Shown here: positions 33,481 through 44,822 of the stretch, one piece after another
How positions within the stretch are numbered: the stretch's first letter is position 1
Layout of the letters: the number at the start of each line of letters is the position of its first letter
From: Eublepharis macularius
Taxonomy: Eukaryota > Chordata > Lepidosauria > Squamata > Eublepharidae
Assembly: GCF_028583425.1 (NCBI RefSeq)
Contig: NC_072795.1
Location: 6,533,001 to 6,597,000, forward strand
DNA length: 64,000 nucleotides
Direction of reading: 5' to 3'
Notes under the pieces: model-generated
Seen by the model: only the letters and a program-made list of their open reading frames with translations
Databases searched by the model: none
Told to the model about the DNA's origin: nothing
Program-made: the position numbers and the translations under genes

Positions 33481-33683
33481 TAGGGTTGCCAACATCAGGT
33501 TGGCAAATACCTGGAGATTTGTGGGGGTGGAGGCTGGAGAGTGCAGGGTTTGGGAAGGGAAGGGGCCTCAGCAGGGTATAATGCCACGGAGTCCACCCTC
33601 CAAAGCAGCCCTTTTCTCCAGGGGAACTGATCTCTGTGGCCTGGAGATCAGTTGTAATTCCAGGAGATCTCCAGCCAGCAACC
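33481..33683 (+). mobile_element. hAT MITE, 'TAGGGTTGCCA' family
   Basis: Starts TAGGGTTGCCAACATCAGG and carries the full family interior ending 'ggagatctccagccagcaaccc'. Confidence 0.65.
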
Positions 33684-34513
33684 CGATGGACCATCAGGCC
33701 AAATTGGAAGTTGGTTTATTAACCGCAGTGAGTCTTAATGATAGTTTCATACAATGTACAAATGCAAACATAGAATGGTTCACCCCGAGAGTGATGATCT
33801 CACGCCACATGTTGTGCTGGAAAGGCAGCAAGAGGTTTGGAGCTGTGCCACCCGCAAGACCCTTTGCGTGCCCGGGTCTGCCCTTGGAGACTCTAGTCAG
33901 AGGAGGAAGAGGGGCTGTGCTGAGTGTCGGGAGGAGGTCCCAGGAAAATGCAGATGGGGGAGATCAAAGAGGAGGGGGACCACCCATCGCCAGGGCACAG
34001 GACAAAGGCTCCTAATTAAAGACAGCCGGGCAGGGGATGTCAGCTGGTGCGCATCAGGCGAGATGCCGGCGTTGGTGGCCCTGCTCTGACACCAGGGACC
34101 TGCTGGAAACATGCGTAGGGAGCGTTCAACAGCAGAAATGGAGTGACTCTGGCTCTAAAGCAATGCTCCCCTCCGCCGCTTGTGCAGTCCTCAGCAGGCA
34201 GCTGCACCCAGAACAACGAGGCAGGGCTGGCTAGTCGCCTGTGGCTCTGGGGCCTGGGATTGGTTCATTGAGTTTGCAGAATATAAAATGTCTGAGCGCA
34301 GAATTTCGAATGCTGCTGTGGAGGCAAACCCGGCAGGTGCCGTTCATTATGCAGAGCTTTGGAAATGTTGCCCCTCTTTTGCCCGGCTGCCGGAGGGTGC
34401 CCTTCTGCCGTTCACTTGTGGGGATTGGGGCATCTGGTCTGAGGAGGACCCCGAGAGAGCCCGCCAATGATGAGGGGCGACGGACAGCAGAAATAAAAGC
34501 TACCTTGTGTCCA
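33684..34513. other. Intergenic spacer
   Basis: No gene or family recognised. Confidence 0.4.
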
Positions 34514-35111
34514 CTGGGGTGCCACCTCCAGGTTGGGAAGATCCTGGAGATTCTGGGGAGGGGCCCCAGGGAGGGTGAGGTTTGGGGAGGGGAGGGACCT
34601 CTGCAGGTATAATACACTGTACTCCACCCTTTAAAGCAGTCGTTTTCTCTAGGGAAATTGATTTCTACGTAGGCTTACCAGTTGCCTGCCAGTGGTGGGC
34701 AATCTCTTGGGAATTTGCCCCATTGCCCGTCAAAGTGGCAAACCCCTGGCGATCGCCCACTACCGGCAGGCAACCTGGGAAAGTATGCAGGGGAAGCACT
34801 CCTGGCAGGGTGCAATGACGTCACTTCGCAAAGTGGCATCATTGCACCAGCCGAGGGCGTGTTCCTCGCTTCGCTGGGTCCAATTTTGGCCCCAAATGTG
34901 CCAGGATTGGCCCCATGCAACATGTGGGAACCCACCCATGCCTGGCGAGATGATGTCACTTCCCAGAAGTGGGAGACTACTCCAGGTAAGTCCCAGTTCC
35001 CATCCCCTGCCAGGAGAGCATAGAGGCCTGGGGACCCTGTCTCTATGGCCTGGAGGCCAGTTGTAATTCCAGGAGATCTCCAGCCACCACCTGGAGATTA
35101 GCAACCCTAGA
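34514..35111 (+). mobile_element. hAT MITE, 'TAGGGTTGCCA' family, split
   Basis: The left part (34514-34672) and right part (35036-35111, ending GATTAGCAACCCTAG) are halves of one copy separated by an unrelated 363-bp segment. Confidence 0.6.
34673..35035. mobile_element. Nested unclassified insertion
   Basis: It interrupts the MITE copy; candidate flanks TTTCTACG and TCTCTATG match at 6 of 8. Its words 'tgacgtcacttcgcaaagtg' and 'gatgtcacttcccagaag' recur in 43700-43950 and near 35990-36030, so it belongs to a repeated family I cannot name. Confidence 0.45.
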
Positions 35112-35225
35112 ATCCATCTACAGTACTCGACCAAATCCGAAGCCTTCTCCCAACAGAAGAGGCTGTGCAAAGACTGAATTGGTCACTGGTCGTGCTCAAA
35201 AGCACCAGGCTGCAGTTAGAAACAG

Positions 35226-35446
35226 TAAGGTTGCTAACTCCAGACTGAAGAAGTCCAGAAGATTGGGGACAGGCCTGGGGTGGGTGGGTAGAACTGGGTG
35301 AGGGGAGGGTGCTCAGCAGAGATCTGATGCCATAGAGCCCACCATCCAACGCTGCCATTTCCTCCTGGAGAACGGATCTCTGTAGTCTGGAAACCAACTG
35401 GAATTGCAGGAGAACTCCAGGTCCCCTCTGGAGGTTGGCAAGCCTA
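35226..35446 (+). mobile_element. hAT MITE, 'TAGGGTTGCCA' family
   Basis: TAAGGTTGCTAACTCCAG and GGAGGTTGGCAAGCCTA ends with the family interior. The length (221 bp) equals the 35684 copy. Confidence 0.65.
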
Positions 35447-35683
35447 GTTAACAGCCAAGATAGGCAAGGAAAGAGGCCAGTTCATAAGAAGGCAGGAAGG
35501 TGTGCAAGCAAACCCCAAGCCAGACTATGGCTCAGACCAGACTGCGAAGTCTTTCTAGCCAGGACTGGGCCCCAAGGGCCAGTGCGCGGCTTGCCAGGAG
35601 GTGAAGCCATACAGGAGACGGTTCAGGCTGACTGAAAACATTCATCTTGTATGTTGGCTTACTGCTACAGTGAGGGGAACAAC

Positions 35684-35903
35684 TAGGGTTGCCAGGTCCA
35701 GGTTGGGAAATTCCTGGAGATTTTGGGGGTGGAGCCTGGAAAGAGTGGAGTTCGGGGAGAGGAGGGGCCTCAATGGGGTAGAATGCCATAGATTCCACCC
35801 TCCAAAACAGCCATGTTCTCCAGAGAACAGCCATGTTCTCTGTGGCCTGGAGATCAGTTGTAATTCCAGATCTCCAGCCACCACCTGGAGGCTGGCAACC
35901 CTA
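35684..35903 (+). mobile_element. hAT MITE, 'TAGGGTTGCCA' family, reference copy
   Basis: TAGGGTTGCCAGG at the left and GGCTGGCAACCCTA at the right, flanked by a perfect 8-bp duplication GGAACAAC (35676-35683, 35904-35911). The 8-bp duplication places this abundant family in the hAT superfamily. Confidence 0.85.
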
Positions 35904-35911
35904 GGAACAAC

Positions 35912-36648
35912 ATCAGACCCATCACTTCTGGTTGCCTTATCTGTGACTGAAGGAGACTGGGGGGAATCCTAGAGCGTCACACAACATGGTGATGTCACTT
36001 GCAGTTCTTCCCGGAAGTGACGTCACCGTGTCATGCTTCCCTTTCCCCATGCCCCGCCCCCTCCCAAAGCTCCCCCAATTGCAACCCTACGGCCGTCCAG
36101 AGCGACTCGTTGGCAGCTGTGCCAAAGAGGTCGCTGGCCTCGACGGACCACTGCACTGCTCCAGCAAGCTCTTCTGAGCTTCTTGTGCTTTGAGCGCCCC
36201 ACCCTGAGTAAGGGCAATAAATAGGGAACACAGCAATAAGCTCCCCATCTCCTCGACCCCGCCCCCGTTTCCTTTTGGGTAATGCTGAGATCAGCACCTT
36301 GAGACAGGAGGACTCCCAGCCTTGGCCAGAGCGGCTTGGCGATTCTTCCTCTCCTTTGATGCGGAAGCACCGTGGCTGCTGCTCACCTGCCCGCGTGGCC
36401 TGCTAATTGTGATGCTGGCGATCCCTGCCTGGAAACAATGGAGGGGGTTTTGTTTTGCTCAGGGCGCGCTTCCAGCTGCTCTTCGGCCGCTGCTAATTAC
36501 AGACCTCCTTTCAGAATTTTCCTTTCTTCTGACTTGGCACCTGCGCTGCCTCGTGCCCTGACCCTTCACGGAGGCACCGCTCGCCCTCGGAGCTTCTCTT
36601 GCCTTGGCAAGGGCAATCGCCTCCTCTCTCTTGCCTCCATCTTTGCAT
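35912..36648. other. Intergenic spacer
   Basis: Contains a fragment (35985-36035) related to the nested element at 34673. No gene recognised. Confidence 0.4.
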
Positions 36649-36888
36649 CTTAGAGCGGAACTACAAGTGACAAAAGGCACAGGTTGGACACTTGTCAGCT
36701 TCCCTCAAGTTTTGATGGGAAATGTAGGCGTCCTGGTCTTGCAGCTTGGCTCTCCGACTGCTGTCCAATGGACTTTTCAACTATCACTTGTCCAACATTC
36801 CGCCAAGCTGCCTACATTTCCCATCAAAACTTGAGGGAAGCTGACAAGGGTCCAACCTGTGCCTTTTGTCACTTGTAGTTCCGCTCTC
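36649..36888. mobile_element. Foldback/TIR element, unclassified, copy 2
   Basis: Ends AGAGCGGAACTACAAGTGAC and its inverse, arms about 100 bp, with the same core as 1328-1658 (cttccctcaagttttgatgg). The inner part is shorter and different. Confidence 0.65.
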
Positions 36889-38006
36889 AGACCCCTCTCT
36901 TTGGCCCAGAAGTCTTGGTCTCCAAATCATTCTGACCATGCGATGCTTCTCCATATATCCTACATCGGCTTCCTCTCCTTCAAAGCCCTCCATGCCCCCC
37001 CACTCTGATACCCTGATACTTCTCTGACGGTGACCTTCAGTACTTCTTCCAGCCACCCAAAAACCTTCTGCTCCTTCATGTGACTGTCCTTTCTCCGTGC
37101 TGCCCTTACACCTGGAAAGGCAAGGTAAACCGCTTCCGCCTCCCTCCTCTGTTGTCTTTTCTGTGTTAAATGAAGTAACGGAATGACCCCTCCCCCCCTC
37201 CCCATCTGAACTGCAATTTCATCCCAAATTGCAAACCCTCAAAAACGGTCCACTTTTTAAAATGCTTGAAATGGTTCTAAAAAGTATCTCAAACTTTTTG
37301 TGCAAGCGTGGTTCTTACACTTGTTTTCCCATGGCTGTCCCTGTCCGTGCTCTTCCCAGTGCCGTCCATTCAACCCAGCTAACGTTCAAAAGAGATGCTG
37401 TCCCTGGTCGTCCCAAGCGTGTGGTGCGGCTGGTGGTGGGAGAGTCTGCCTGGCTTGCCTCTTGAGCATTCCAGCCTTGCGCATTTCGCTTGCCTGACTC
37501 TCAAAGCTGAGCATGTTCATTTTGACTTGGTGTTCTAAATGGGATTGCAAATACTTTCTGCATTCTTGCAATGCTGCCTGGGAAATGTAGTTCTAGCCAG
37601 TGAGCCCTGAGCATGCAACAATGTGATGAATGCCCTGAGCATGCTCCAATGTGACTGATTAATGCTCTCTAGTGCACAGGCACAAATGCTGCACAGTCAT
37701 TCAAAATGTAGTTGTTTTTAAAGATGCATGACCTGCTCATAATTCTTTTTGGACGTGCATAAGCCTGGCGAGCCAGTAAGCTGTGAGCATGTGTCAGCAG
37801 TGGTTATCTGGCTAGCTGCAGGGGAGGCCAACCCACCCCCTAGACAACCCTAGGGATTCCCTAGGGTACTGGAGGGTAGGAGTGCCAGAGGCACCAAAAA
37901 CAGGCAGCCCCACAGTGCCCTTATACCAGCCCTATCACCTCTCCCTGGGTGCAAAAGCCCCTGGGTCATCCCTGGCTAGCAGTCATACTGAATGAAACAT
38001 TGTTTT
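36889..38006. other. Intergenic spacer
   Basis: No gene recognised. Short repeated words (gagcatgc, ccagtgagccctgagcatg) around 37590-37800 hint at an old repeat. Confidence 0.35.
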
Positions 38007-38016
38007 AAATTGCAAA

Positions 38017-38264
38017 GAACAAGATGGGTAGCCGTGTTAGTCCACCTGTAGCAGTAGAAAAGAGCAGGAGTCCAGTAGCACCTATAAGACTAACAAAATT
38101 TGTGGTAGGGTGTGAGGTTTTGTGAGCCACAGCAACCTTCTTCAGATACAGCTAGATGGACTCACATTCTAGCTGTATCTGAAGAAGTGAGCTGTGACTC
38201 ACAAAAACTCATCGCTTACCACAAATTTTAGTCTTATAGGTGCTACTGGACTCTTGCTCCTTTT
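38017..38264. mobile_element. PLE family B foldback
   Basis: A minus tail then a plus tail, flanked by AAATTGCAAA (38007-38016) and AAGTTGCAAA (38265-38274), 9 of 10 matching. The plus copy keeps GTATCTGAAGA at 38175-38185 but has lost GAAA. Confidence 0.7.
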
Positions 38265-38526
38265 AAGTTGCAAACTACTCAATAAATGAGATCAGATGAG
38301 GTGCATTATAAACGAGATAAGAATGGTTTATCTGCAAGAAAAGAATAATCTCTAACAAGGATTCGTCTTCTCATAACCCAAAGATGCTCGTCAGTACATA
38401 GCTCAAAGGGACACATGTTTTGGGGCACAAACTGTTGTTTGCCAAGCATACTACTTGGTGATGTTTCCTTCATGAGAAAGAAATTAGGGTTTGAACCAGC
38501 CAAAGGCCACCCTTTCTGAGTTCTAA

Positions 38527-38735
38527 TGTTTTCAGCTTATTTATTACTTTTTTACTTCAATTATACCCTGACCTTCTCCTCAATGGGGACCCATGTTAAC
38601 CTCACACAACAACCCTGTGAGGTAGGTAGGCTGACAGCATGTGACTGGCTCAAGCTTCCAAGGCAGAGTGGGTGGATTCGAACCTGTGTCTCCCAGATCC
38701 TAGTCCAATGCTCTAACCACTACACAACACTGTTT
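38527..38735 (-). repeat. tRNA-derived SINE, inverted
   Basis: 'caatggggacccatgttaacc', 'gaggtaggtaggctgac' and 'gattcgaacctgtgtctccc' (B box inverted) match the family at 4290. Confidence 0.65.
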
Positions 38736-39258
38736 CTCAGTAGGAGAGTAAAGCTCACGCAGCCAGTGAAATCCATAGAACTTCATAGAGTTTGCTTTTG
38801 ACTGAATTGAGCCTTATCAGTGGAGCGCTGATGCTTGAGCTCTGCCTTGAGGGCATTTTGTACTTGAGTGATCCATCTGTGCGGAAGCGCATGGAAGGTG
38901 CTTCTGCAATGCACAGTCTCTCGTGTTGCTTGCAATTGCTTGAAATTGGGAGAAAAATGCCTTAGCGACGCCAAGCTAGCACAGTCCCCCATCGCGCTGC
39001 CAAGACCAGAGCATGGACACAGAGGATGCAGGTACCAGCCGCCAGCCATGCAATTTCCAGTGAGAGCCCCTTCTTCCCAGGGGGCATCTGCCATGCTTTT
39101 TGCAAGGCCATAGAAACATCTCGGAGCCAAAATTAAAATTGCACCTGGCTACATTTATGGACAAAGAGAGACCTCTGGCGTCCGAAAGGAGAACTGCATG
39201 AGATGGACGAAGTCGCCTTTTATTACAATCAACCCAAACATGAATAAATCCGTGTACA
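38736..39258. other. Intergenic spacer
   Basis: No family recognised. Confidence 0.4.
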
Positions 39259-39428
39259 AATTTTATTTTTATTTTTTATTTATTTATGTCATTTATAGTT
39301 CGCCTTTCTCACTGAGACTCAAGGTGGATTACACAGTGTGAGATCAGTATAGTCGATATCAAGGACATTTCCATAAACAATGCCATAGGGTAAATAAACG
39401 CAAGTTTACAAAGACACAGCATTAATAA

Positions 39429-39630
39429 AATCAAAAAGAGTCCAGTAGCACCTTTAAGACTAACCAATTTTATTATAGCATAAGCTTTCGAGAATCAAGT
39501 TCTCTTCATCAGATGCCTGATGAAGAGAACTTGATTCTCGAAAGCTTATGCTATAATAAAATTGGTTAGTCTTAAAGGTGCTACTGGACTCTTTTTGATT
39601 TTGCTACTACAGACTAACACGGCTAACTCC
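39429..39630. mobile_element. PLE family A foldback with perfect palindrome
   Basis: Flanked by a perfect 13-bp duplication ACAGCATTAATAA (39416-39428, 39631-39643). Arms 39427-39512 and 39517-39602 are 86-bp exact inverted repeats with a 4-nt spacer. The right arm extends a further 28 nt to the tail end 'ggctaactcc'. Confidence 0.85.
39517..39553 (+). ncRNA. Hammerhead core without helix I (PLE-A)
   Basis: CUGAUGA (39517-39523), helix II GAGAA/UUCUC, GAAA (39540-39543), AGCU. The canonical CUGAUGA box is present, but the palindrome junction removed the 5' strand of helix I. The mirror copy exists on the minus strand. Confidence 0.45.
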
Positions 39631-40198
39631 ACAGCATTAATAAGAATCCAGTACAGAGTTGAAGAAATGCTGAAACAGAACATAAGCGATTCTAGGGCTG
39701 ACATTAGACAACCTGAAGTACAGATAGCTCCTGGGAGCACGTATTTAAAACAACAGGTAGTACATAAGGCAACATAGTGGTGAAGTCTACGGTCCTTAAC
39801 TCATTAGCGAAGCATCTGAGACCCCCTCCCTACAATACAGAAGCCCTTTTGAATAATTTGGTTTTGCATTATTTGTGGAAAGTTGGGAGAGTGGGGGCTC
39901 TCCTCACCTCTTCAGGCAGGCCGTTGCACAGGATAGGGGCCACCACAGAGAAAGCCCGTGTACGGACTGCTATTGATTTTGCACACGTGCAGGATGGCAC
40001 CTGCAAGAGACCCTGTTCAGATGAGCGAAGTTTTATTTTATTTTTTATTTTATTGTATTTGTATTCCGCCCTCCCCGCAAGCAGACTCAGGCACTTCTGC
40101 AGAACTTCACATAAGTTTGTAAGAGGTGGGAAGAAAGAAAAACGTGCTGAGGGCACGCTGGAGAGGTGCGGAAGGCAGGACGGGTCTTAAGCTGTGTT

Positions 40199-40402
40199 CA
40201 TTTATTTATTTGCTTCATTTATACCCAGCCTTTCTCTCCAATGGGGACCCAAAGCAGCTTAAGTCATTCTCTTCGCCTCTGTTTTATCTTCATAATAACC
40301 CTGTAAGGCAAAGTTCGGCTGTCCCAAAGTCACTCAGCAAGCTTCCATGGTAAAACAGGGATTCGAACCTGGGTCTCCCAGATCAGACACTCTAACCACA
40401 TT
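40199..40402 (-). repeat. tRNA-derived SINE, inverted
   Basis: 'ccaatggggacccaaagcag', 'cactcagcaagcttccatgg', 'gattcgaacctgggtctccc' and an A/T-rich left end match the family at 4290. Confidence 0.65.
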
Positions 40403-40529
40403 GAAAGAAAGCTGGCGGGACCAAGAAGCAAACAAAACGAAGCATAAAAACAACAATATAAAAAGCCAGAAGCCCAATCCGAGGGCTGATTTCCATGGTA
40501 TCGAGTGCTTTCACAAACAGCGGTTCCCT

Positions 40530-40665
40530 CCAGTATGACAAAGTATCTGGCAAAGGGAGCTTTGACTCTCGAAAGCTCATACCCTGGAAATCTCGTTGGT
40601 CTTTAAGGTGCTACTGAACCTGAATTTCGCTCTTCTGCTACAGACCAACACAGCTACCCACCTGA
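40530..40665 (+). mobile_element. PLE family D tail
   Basis: GTAT (40543-40546) and ATAC downstream of GAAAGCTC keep helix I, but the first box reads CTGGCAA instead of CTGANGA. It ends 'ctacagaccaacacagctac'. Confidence 0.6.
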
Positions 40666-40782
40666 AATTCTCTCCCGTATGAACTCCTTCCACCTACCCA
40701 TTGATTCCTGAAAAAACAGACATATGTACTGTATGCGGCACCTTCAATTAATTATTTCCTGAGGATGCCTCTTCCAAATAAC

Positions 40783-41116
40783 CAGGGCTTTTTTTTCCAG
40801 CTGGAACACGGTGGAATGGAGTTCCAGCACCTCTTGAAAATGGTCACATGGCCGGTGGCCCCACCCCCTGATCTCCAGACAGAGGGGAGTTTTGGTTGCC
40901 CTCCGCGCCGCTCCAGCGGCGCGGAGGGCAATCTCAACTCCCCTCTGTCTGGAGATCAGGGGGCGGGGCCACCGGCCATGTGACCATTTTGGCTGAGGGC
41001 GATTTAAACTTTAAAAAATTCCCCCCCTTGTTCCAGCTGACCCAAAGTGACGTCATTGTGCAGTCCTGAGTTCCACCGCTGAGTTCCACCACCTCTTTTC
41101 CCAGAAAAAAGCCCTA
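40783..41116. mobile_element. hAT MITE with internal 76-bp hairpin
   Basis: CAGGGCTTTTTTTTCCAGC and CCAGAAAAAAGCCCTA ends, flanked by a perfect 8-bp duplication CAAATAAC (40775-40782, 41117-41124). Arms 40837-40912 and 40915-40990 form a GC-rich hairpin with a few mismatches. Confidence 0.85.
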
Positions 41117-41124
41117 CAAATAAC

Positions 41125-41954
41125 TGTTCTCCATTTCTCTCCCTCGGGCTTTAACATAAAGTTTTTAACATTTGTGTGTTTTTCTTAAAGACAGATTTGG
41201 AGCTCCCAACTTTAAAGAACCACAGTCATTTGAGTTGGTTGGCTGGCTGGCTGGCTGGTTGGTTGGTAAGATTTATATTCTGCCTTTTGGGTCCAAAAAA
41301 ATTAAGGTGACTTCTCCTTTGTCTAATTGCAAAACTCCCCAACAAACACACTATAATGTATCTAAAACCTCAGTTTATAAAACAGCAGCCAGCAGAGACC
41401 CAGAGCCTGAGCCCATGGGATGGATTATATACAATTGTGGAATAAACGGAGAATGCTTTTCCTGTAGCACTTCTGGCTGCAGGAGAGAGGAAGGTCGTGC
41501 TTGAAGGGGCAAGCAAACAAACACCTTCCCTGAGTACAGAAATCAAGCATATCACAGAGAAAGCGAGGCTTAGCTCTTCTTCTTGACAAGCTACTTTTCT
41601 CCATGCAAGGAGTTTTGTGAGTACTCAAACACTGCACGCCTCCTCCTTCCCCCCTGTATATCTTAATTGTCCAGGAAGAACTTGAACAGGTGATCTGTTG
41701 ATTGCCCTTTTGTGAAACGGCCTCCCTGCTTTCTTCTTCTAGGCTGCTTGGCGGCAGCCGCATTTAAGCTGATCAGGGACGGTTCTCAAAAGGGTAACAA
41801 GATCTGTGGCTGCTTAAAGGCTATTCATAGACCTCGGTGACTTTTAATGGCAGGTGAGAGGTCAAATTGTACCTGTACAGGTAATGGCAGAGGCTGCAGG
41901 TATAATGATTCCCTTAGAAGTAGAAAACTAGACTCTCAGGGAAAGAAGCAAACT
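41125..41954. other. Intergenic spacer
   Basis: A (GGCT)n-like run lies at 41237-41265. No gene recognised. Confidence 0.4.
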
Positions 41955-42147
41955 AGAACCCTTCCCCAAGTTCCCTGGAGATTTTGAGGGTGGAGCCCGT
42001 GAAATGTGGGGATCAGGAAGGGAGGCACATCAGCAGGGTATAATGCATAGAGTCCACCCGATAAAGGAGCCATTTTCTCCAGGAAACTGATCTGAGTTGT
42101 AATTCTGGGAGATCGCCAGCCACCGCCTGGAGGTTGGCAACCCCAAC
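41955..42147 (+). mobile_element. hAT MITE, 'TAGGGTTGCCA' family, left end lost
   Basis: The interior matches and the right end is CGCCTGGAGGTTGGCAACCCC. Confidence 0.6.
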
Positions 42148-42474
42148 CTTACAACTACTAAACGTGGGGAATTTTTTATAGACGGAAGCATTCAGTCATG
42201 TGATGTTTCACCTGGTATCTGTAGAATCTGCTAAGTGTTTTTGCCTGTTTTCTGTTAACCACATCAGGTCTCAGAAACTGTTCCACAAATAATATAGTAT
42301 GAGTTAGCATAACGGAGGATGTTAAAAAAAAAAAACCACACAATTTTCTACATACAAAGAGAAGTTTTTATGTTAGGGTCAACAAGACGTCCTTCCTGCC
42401 TACAAAGTGGTTTTTAAGGTTGGTTGCGAGTGGGTGAGAGATGGGTAGGGTGAAACCGTGTTCCGAACAGGGTT
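42148..42474. other. Intergenic spacer
   Basis: A-run at 42325. Nothing else recognised. Confidence 0.4.
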
Positions 42475-42712
42475 TAGATCAAGACGGGTAGCTGTGATAG
42501 TCTGTCTGTAGCAGTAGAAAAGAGCAAGAGTCCAGTAGCACCTATAAGACTAACAAAATTTGTGGTGGGATAGGAGCTTTTATGAGTCACACAGCTCACT
42601 TCTTCAGATACAAAGTAAGCTGTAACTCACGAAAGCTCATATCCTACTACAAACTTTGTTAGACTTATAGGTGCTACTGGACTCTTGCTCTTTTCTACTG
42701 CTATCGGAGTGT
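42475..42712. mobile_element. PLE family B foldback
   Basis: Minus tail (acgggtagctgtgatagtctg...) then plus tail (cacgaaagctcatatcctac...cttgctcttttctactgct). The plus ribozyme core has lost CUGANGA. Confidence 0.65.
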
Positions 42713-43025
42713 CACCCAAATCTGTCAGTTTTAATTAAGTAGCCCCCTGCCTGTTAACCATTTTGCCAAGGAGCAACTCAATTAAATTAAAAACGTGCGT
42801 TGATCATTGATCTGCCGAAAAATAAAAATGATAAACTTCTCTTGGCCTGTTGGAACATCTTGTACGGCAACTGGAGATATCGTTCCCTCTTGCCAACCTG
42901 CATTAAATACCATCATGAAAAATGGGAAAATAGGCAGTTAACTTTAAAAAATTCTAATTCTCCTTCAAGAGTTGCTGAATTTCATCCCCTCGGTATTGCA
43001 ATTGGCCCATCTAAGTTGGGCCCAT

Positions 43026-43080
43026 CTACGGTTGCCAGCCCCATGTTGGGTAATTCCTGGACATCTGGGGGTAGAGTTTA

Positions 43081-43112
<32 letters not shown>

Positions 43113-43996
43113 ATGCAGCTCAATGACAAGTGGCTGCAGCTCCCTGGCGCTGTGGGCTTAGAGACAGCCTCTCTCCTTTGTGCGGGGGACCTCAAGAGAC
43201 CAGTCACCCACCAGTGCACCCATCCTGGTGGGCAACTGTTAAGAAGCCAACAGACTCCTGGAAGGGTGACATGGGAAAGAGCAATAGCATGATATCGGCT
43301 GCCCTCGCCCTGCCTCAATAGTCACCACGCTTCAGAATGCCTCTCTTTGGAGACATTGCAGGGCACCTTAAGATGGGGAACAATGTGACAAGGAGGTAAG
43401 CTCGTGTTTTGCAAGTGCAAGGCCTCGGCTTCAGTTTCTGGCATCCTCAGTTAAAGAATCACGGCTAGCAAGAAAGACTTCCTTGGCTTGAGATCCTGCA
43501 GAGCCACCTTCAGTTAGAGATCACAATACCGTGTTAGGGGGACCAATGAGGCCGCTTTGTATAGAGGAGGTAAGTTTAGAGATTCCATTCCCCCGGTGGG
43601 AGCAGGGGATCACCCGCTCCCACCTTTCACCGCCCCACACACACCGTTTACCTGCTTGGAAGAGGAGGAAAGTGGGGAACAGGCCTCCTGGGTGTAGTCC
43701 CGCGGCTGGCGTGACATCACTGATGTCATCACGCTGCCCCGAGAGCATTCCTGTGCTTCGAAGCAGGCCCGTTTGGGGCCCAAATGGGCCGAATTGGGCT
43801 CATCTGGGGCCCAAATCAGCCCACTGCAAAGCACGCACGGCTCTCCCTGCCTTGCACAATGACATCACTTCCCGGAAGTGACTTTATCGCACTAGTGCAG
43901 GGCCGCACACTCACAAGGAGCATGCTGGGACATCTGGAAGGTAAGTGCTGAGTTTTCCCACCCACTGGGAGGGTAAGATAACTTGGCAACCCTAGG
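43026..43996 (+). mobile_element. Composite hAT MITE remnant with microsatellite and nested DNA
   Basis: The left end CGGTTGCCAGCCCCATG (43027) and right end CTTGGCAACCCTAG (43983) match the MITE family. Between them lie a (GAT)n array (43081-43112), a SINE-like stretch (43380-43520) and DNA related to 34673-35035. Confidence 0.4.
43081..43112. repeat. (ATG)n microsatellite
   Basis: About ten uninterrupted copies of the trinucleotide. Confidence 0.85.
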
Positions 43997-43997
43997 T

Positions 43998-44528
43998 AAG
44001 ATTCAGGTTTAGTAGCACCTTAAAGTCCAACTGGATTTCCAGGGTATGAGCTTTTGAGAATCAGAGCTTCTTTCATCAGGTGCAAGGAGTGGGGAAAGGT
44101 AGGAGTCTTTATAATCCAGGCAGAGGGTGGGAGGAGTATTTCAAATACTGTAAAACTAGACAGAGGGTGGGAGTGTCAGGAAGCTAGCTATAATACATGT
44201 TGTAATAGAGCAGGTGTGAGAAGTGCCGAAAATTTGCATCTGTAATGTGAGAAAAATCCTGTGTCTCGATTCAACCCTGGGGGATCCATTGTTTCAAATT
44301 AAACTGAGTTTGAGCAGTCTCGTGCTATAGTTTTCCTTTGAAGTTTCTCTGCGTGAGAACCGCTATGTTAGGTCCGCAATGGAATGTCCTTCTGGACCGA
44401 AATGTTCTCCCGCTGGTTTTTGATATCAGATTTATGTCCACTGATTCTTTTGCAAAGGGGCTGATCTGTTTGTCCAAGATAGAGAGTGGAAGGGCGTTGC
44501 TGTCACTCGATGGCATATTTAATGTTGG
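43998..44528 (-). mobile_element. PLE family D, 5'-truncated, inverted
   Basis: The tail lies at 43998-44083 (minus strand reads CCTGATGAAAGAAGC...CTCAAAAGCTCATACC). Upstream on the minus strand is a decayed endonuclease frame. Its body words recur at 8005-8340. Confidence 0.6.
44325..44516 (-). pseudogene. PLE endonuclease C-terminal remnant
   Basis: Minus-strand frame reads KESVDINLISKTSGRTFRSR and later CGPNIAVLTQRNFKGKL, a degraded version of the 'HFNLPGHS...DLKV...NFK' region seen in family B at 28490. Confidence 0.45.
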
Positions 44529-44822
44529 ATGATCAAAGAAGCATAGAGTTGGAAGGGACCTCCAGGGTCATCTAGTCCACCCCCCTGCACAGTGCAGGAA
44601 ATTCACAACCACCTCTCCCACCACTCCCCCCCCCCCCAGTGACTCCTGCTCCATGCCCAGAAGATGGCAAAACACCGTCGGGATCCCTAGCCAAACTGGC
44701 CTGGGGAGAATTGCTTCCTGACCCCAAAGTGGTAATCGGCATTACCCTGGGCATGTAAGAAAGGGGCCACGAGAACTAAGCGCTGATGTAACCCTTCCTG
44801 CCCTCCCTCTCATGATCTGCTT
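44529..44822 (-). mobile_element. CR1 LINE 3' end, inverted
   Basis: agcatagagttggaagggac then ctccagggtcatctagtcca is the inverted CR1 terminus; the unit continues through 'ctgaccccaaagtggtaatcgg' to 'ctcatgatctgcttaggttg'. Confidence 0.75.

Larger units (their letters stand above)
39259..40020 (-). mobile_element. L2-like LINE 3' end, inverted, interrupted
   Basis: Terminal motif 'tcgcctttctcactgagac' at 39300, then 3' UTR-like DNA, then a coding remnant read on the minus strand (AFSVVAPILCNGLPEEVRRA, 39860-39960). A PLE foldback sits inside at 39429-39630. Confidence 0.65.
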
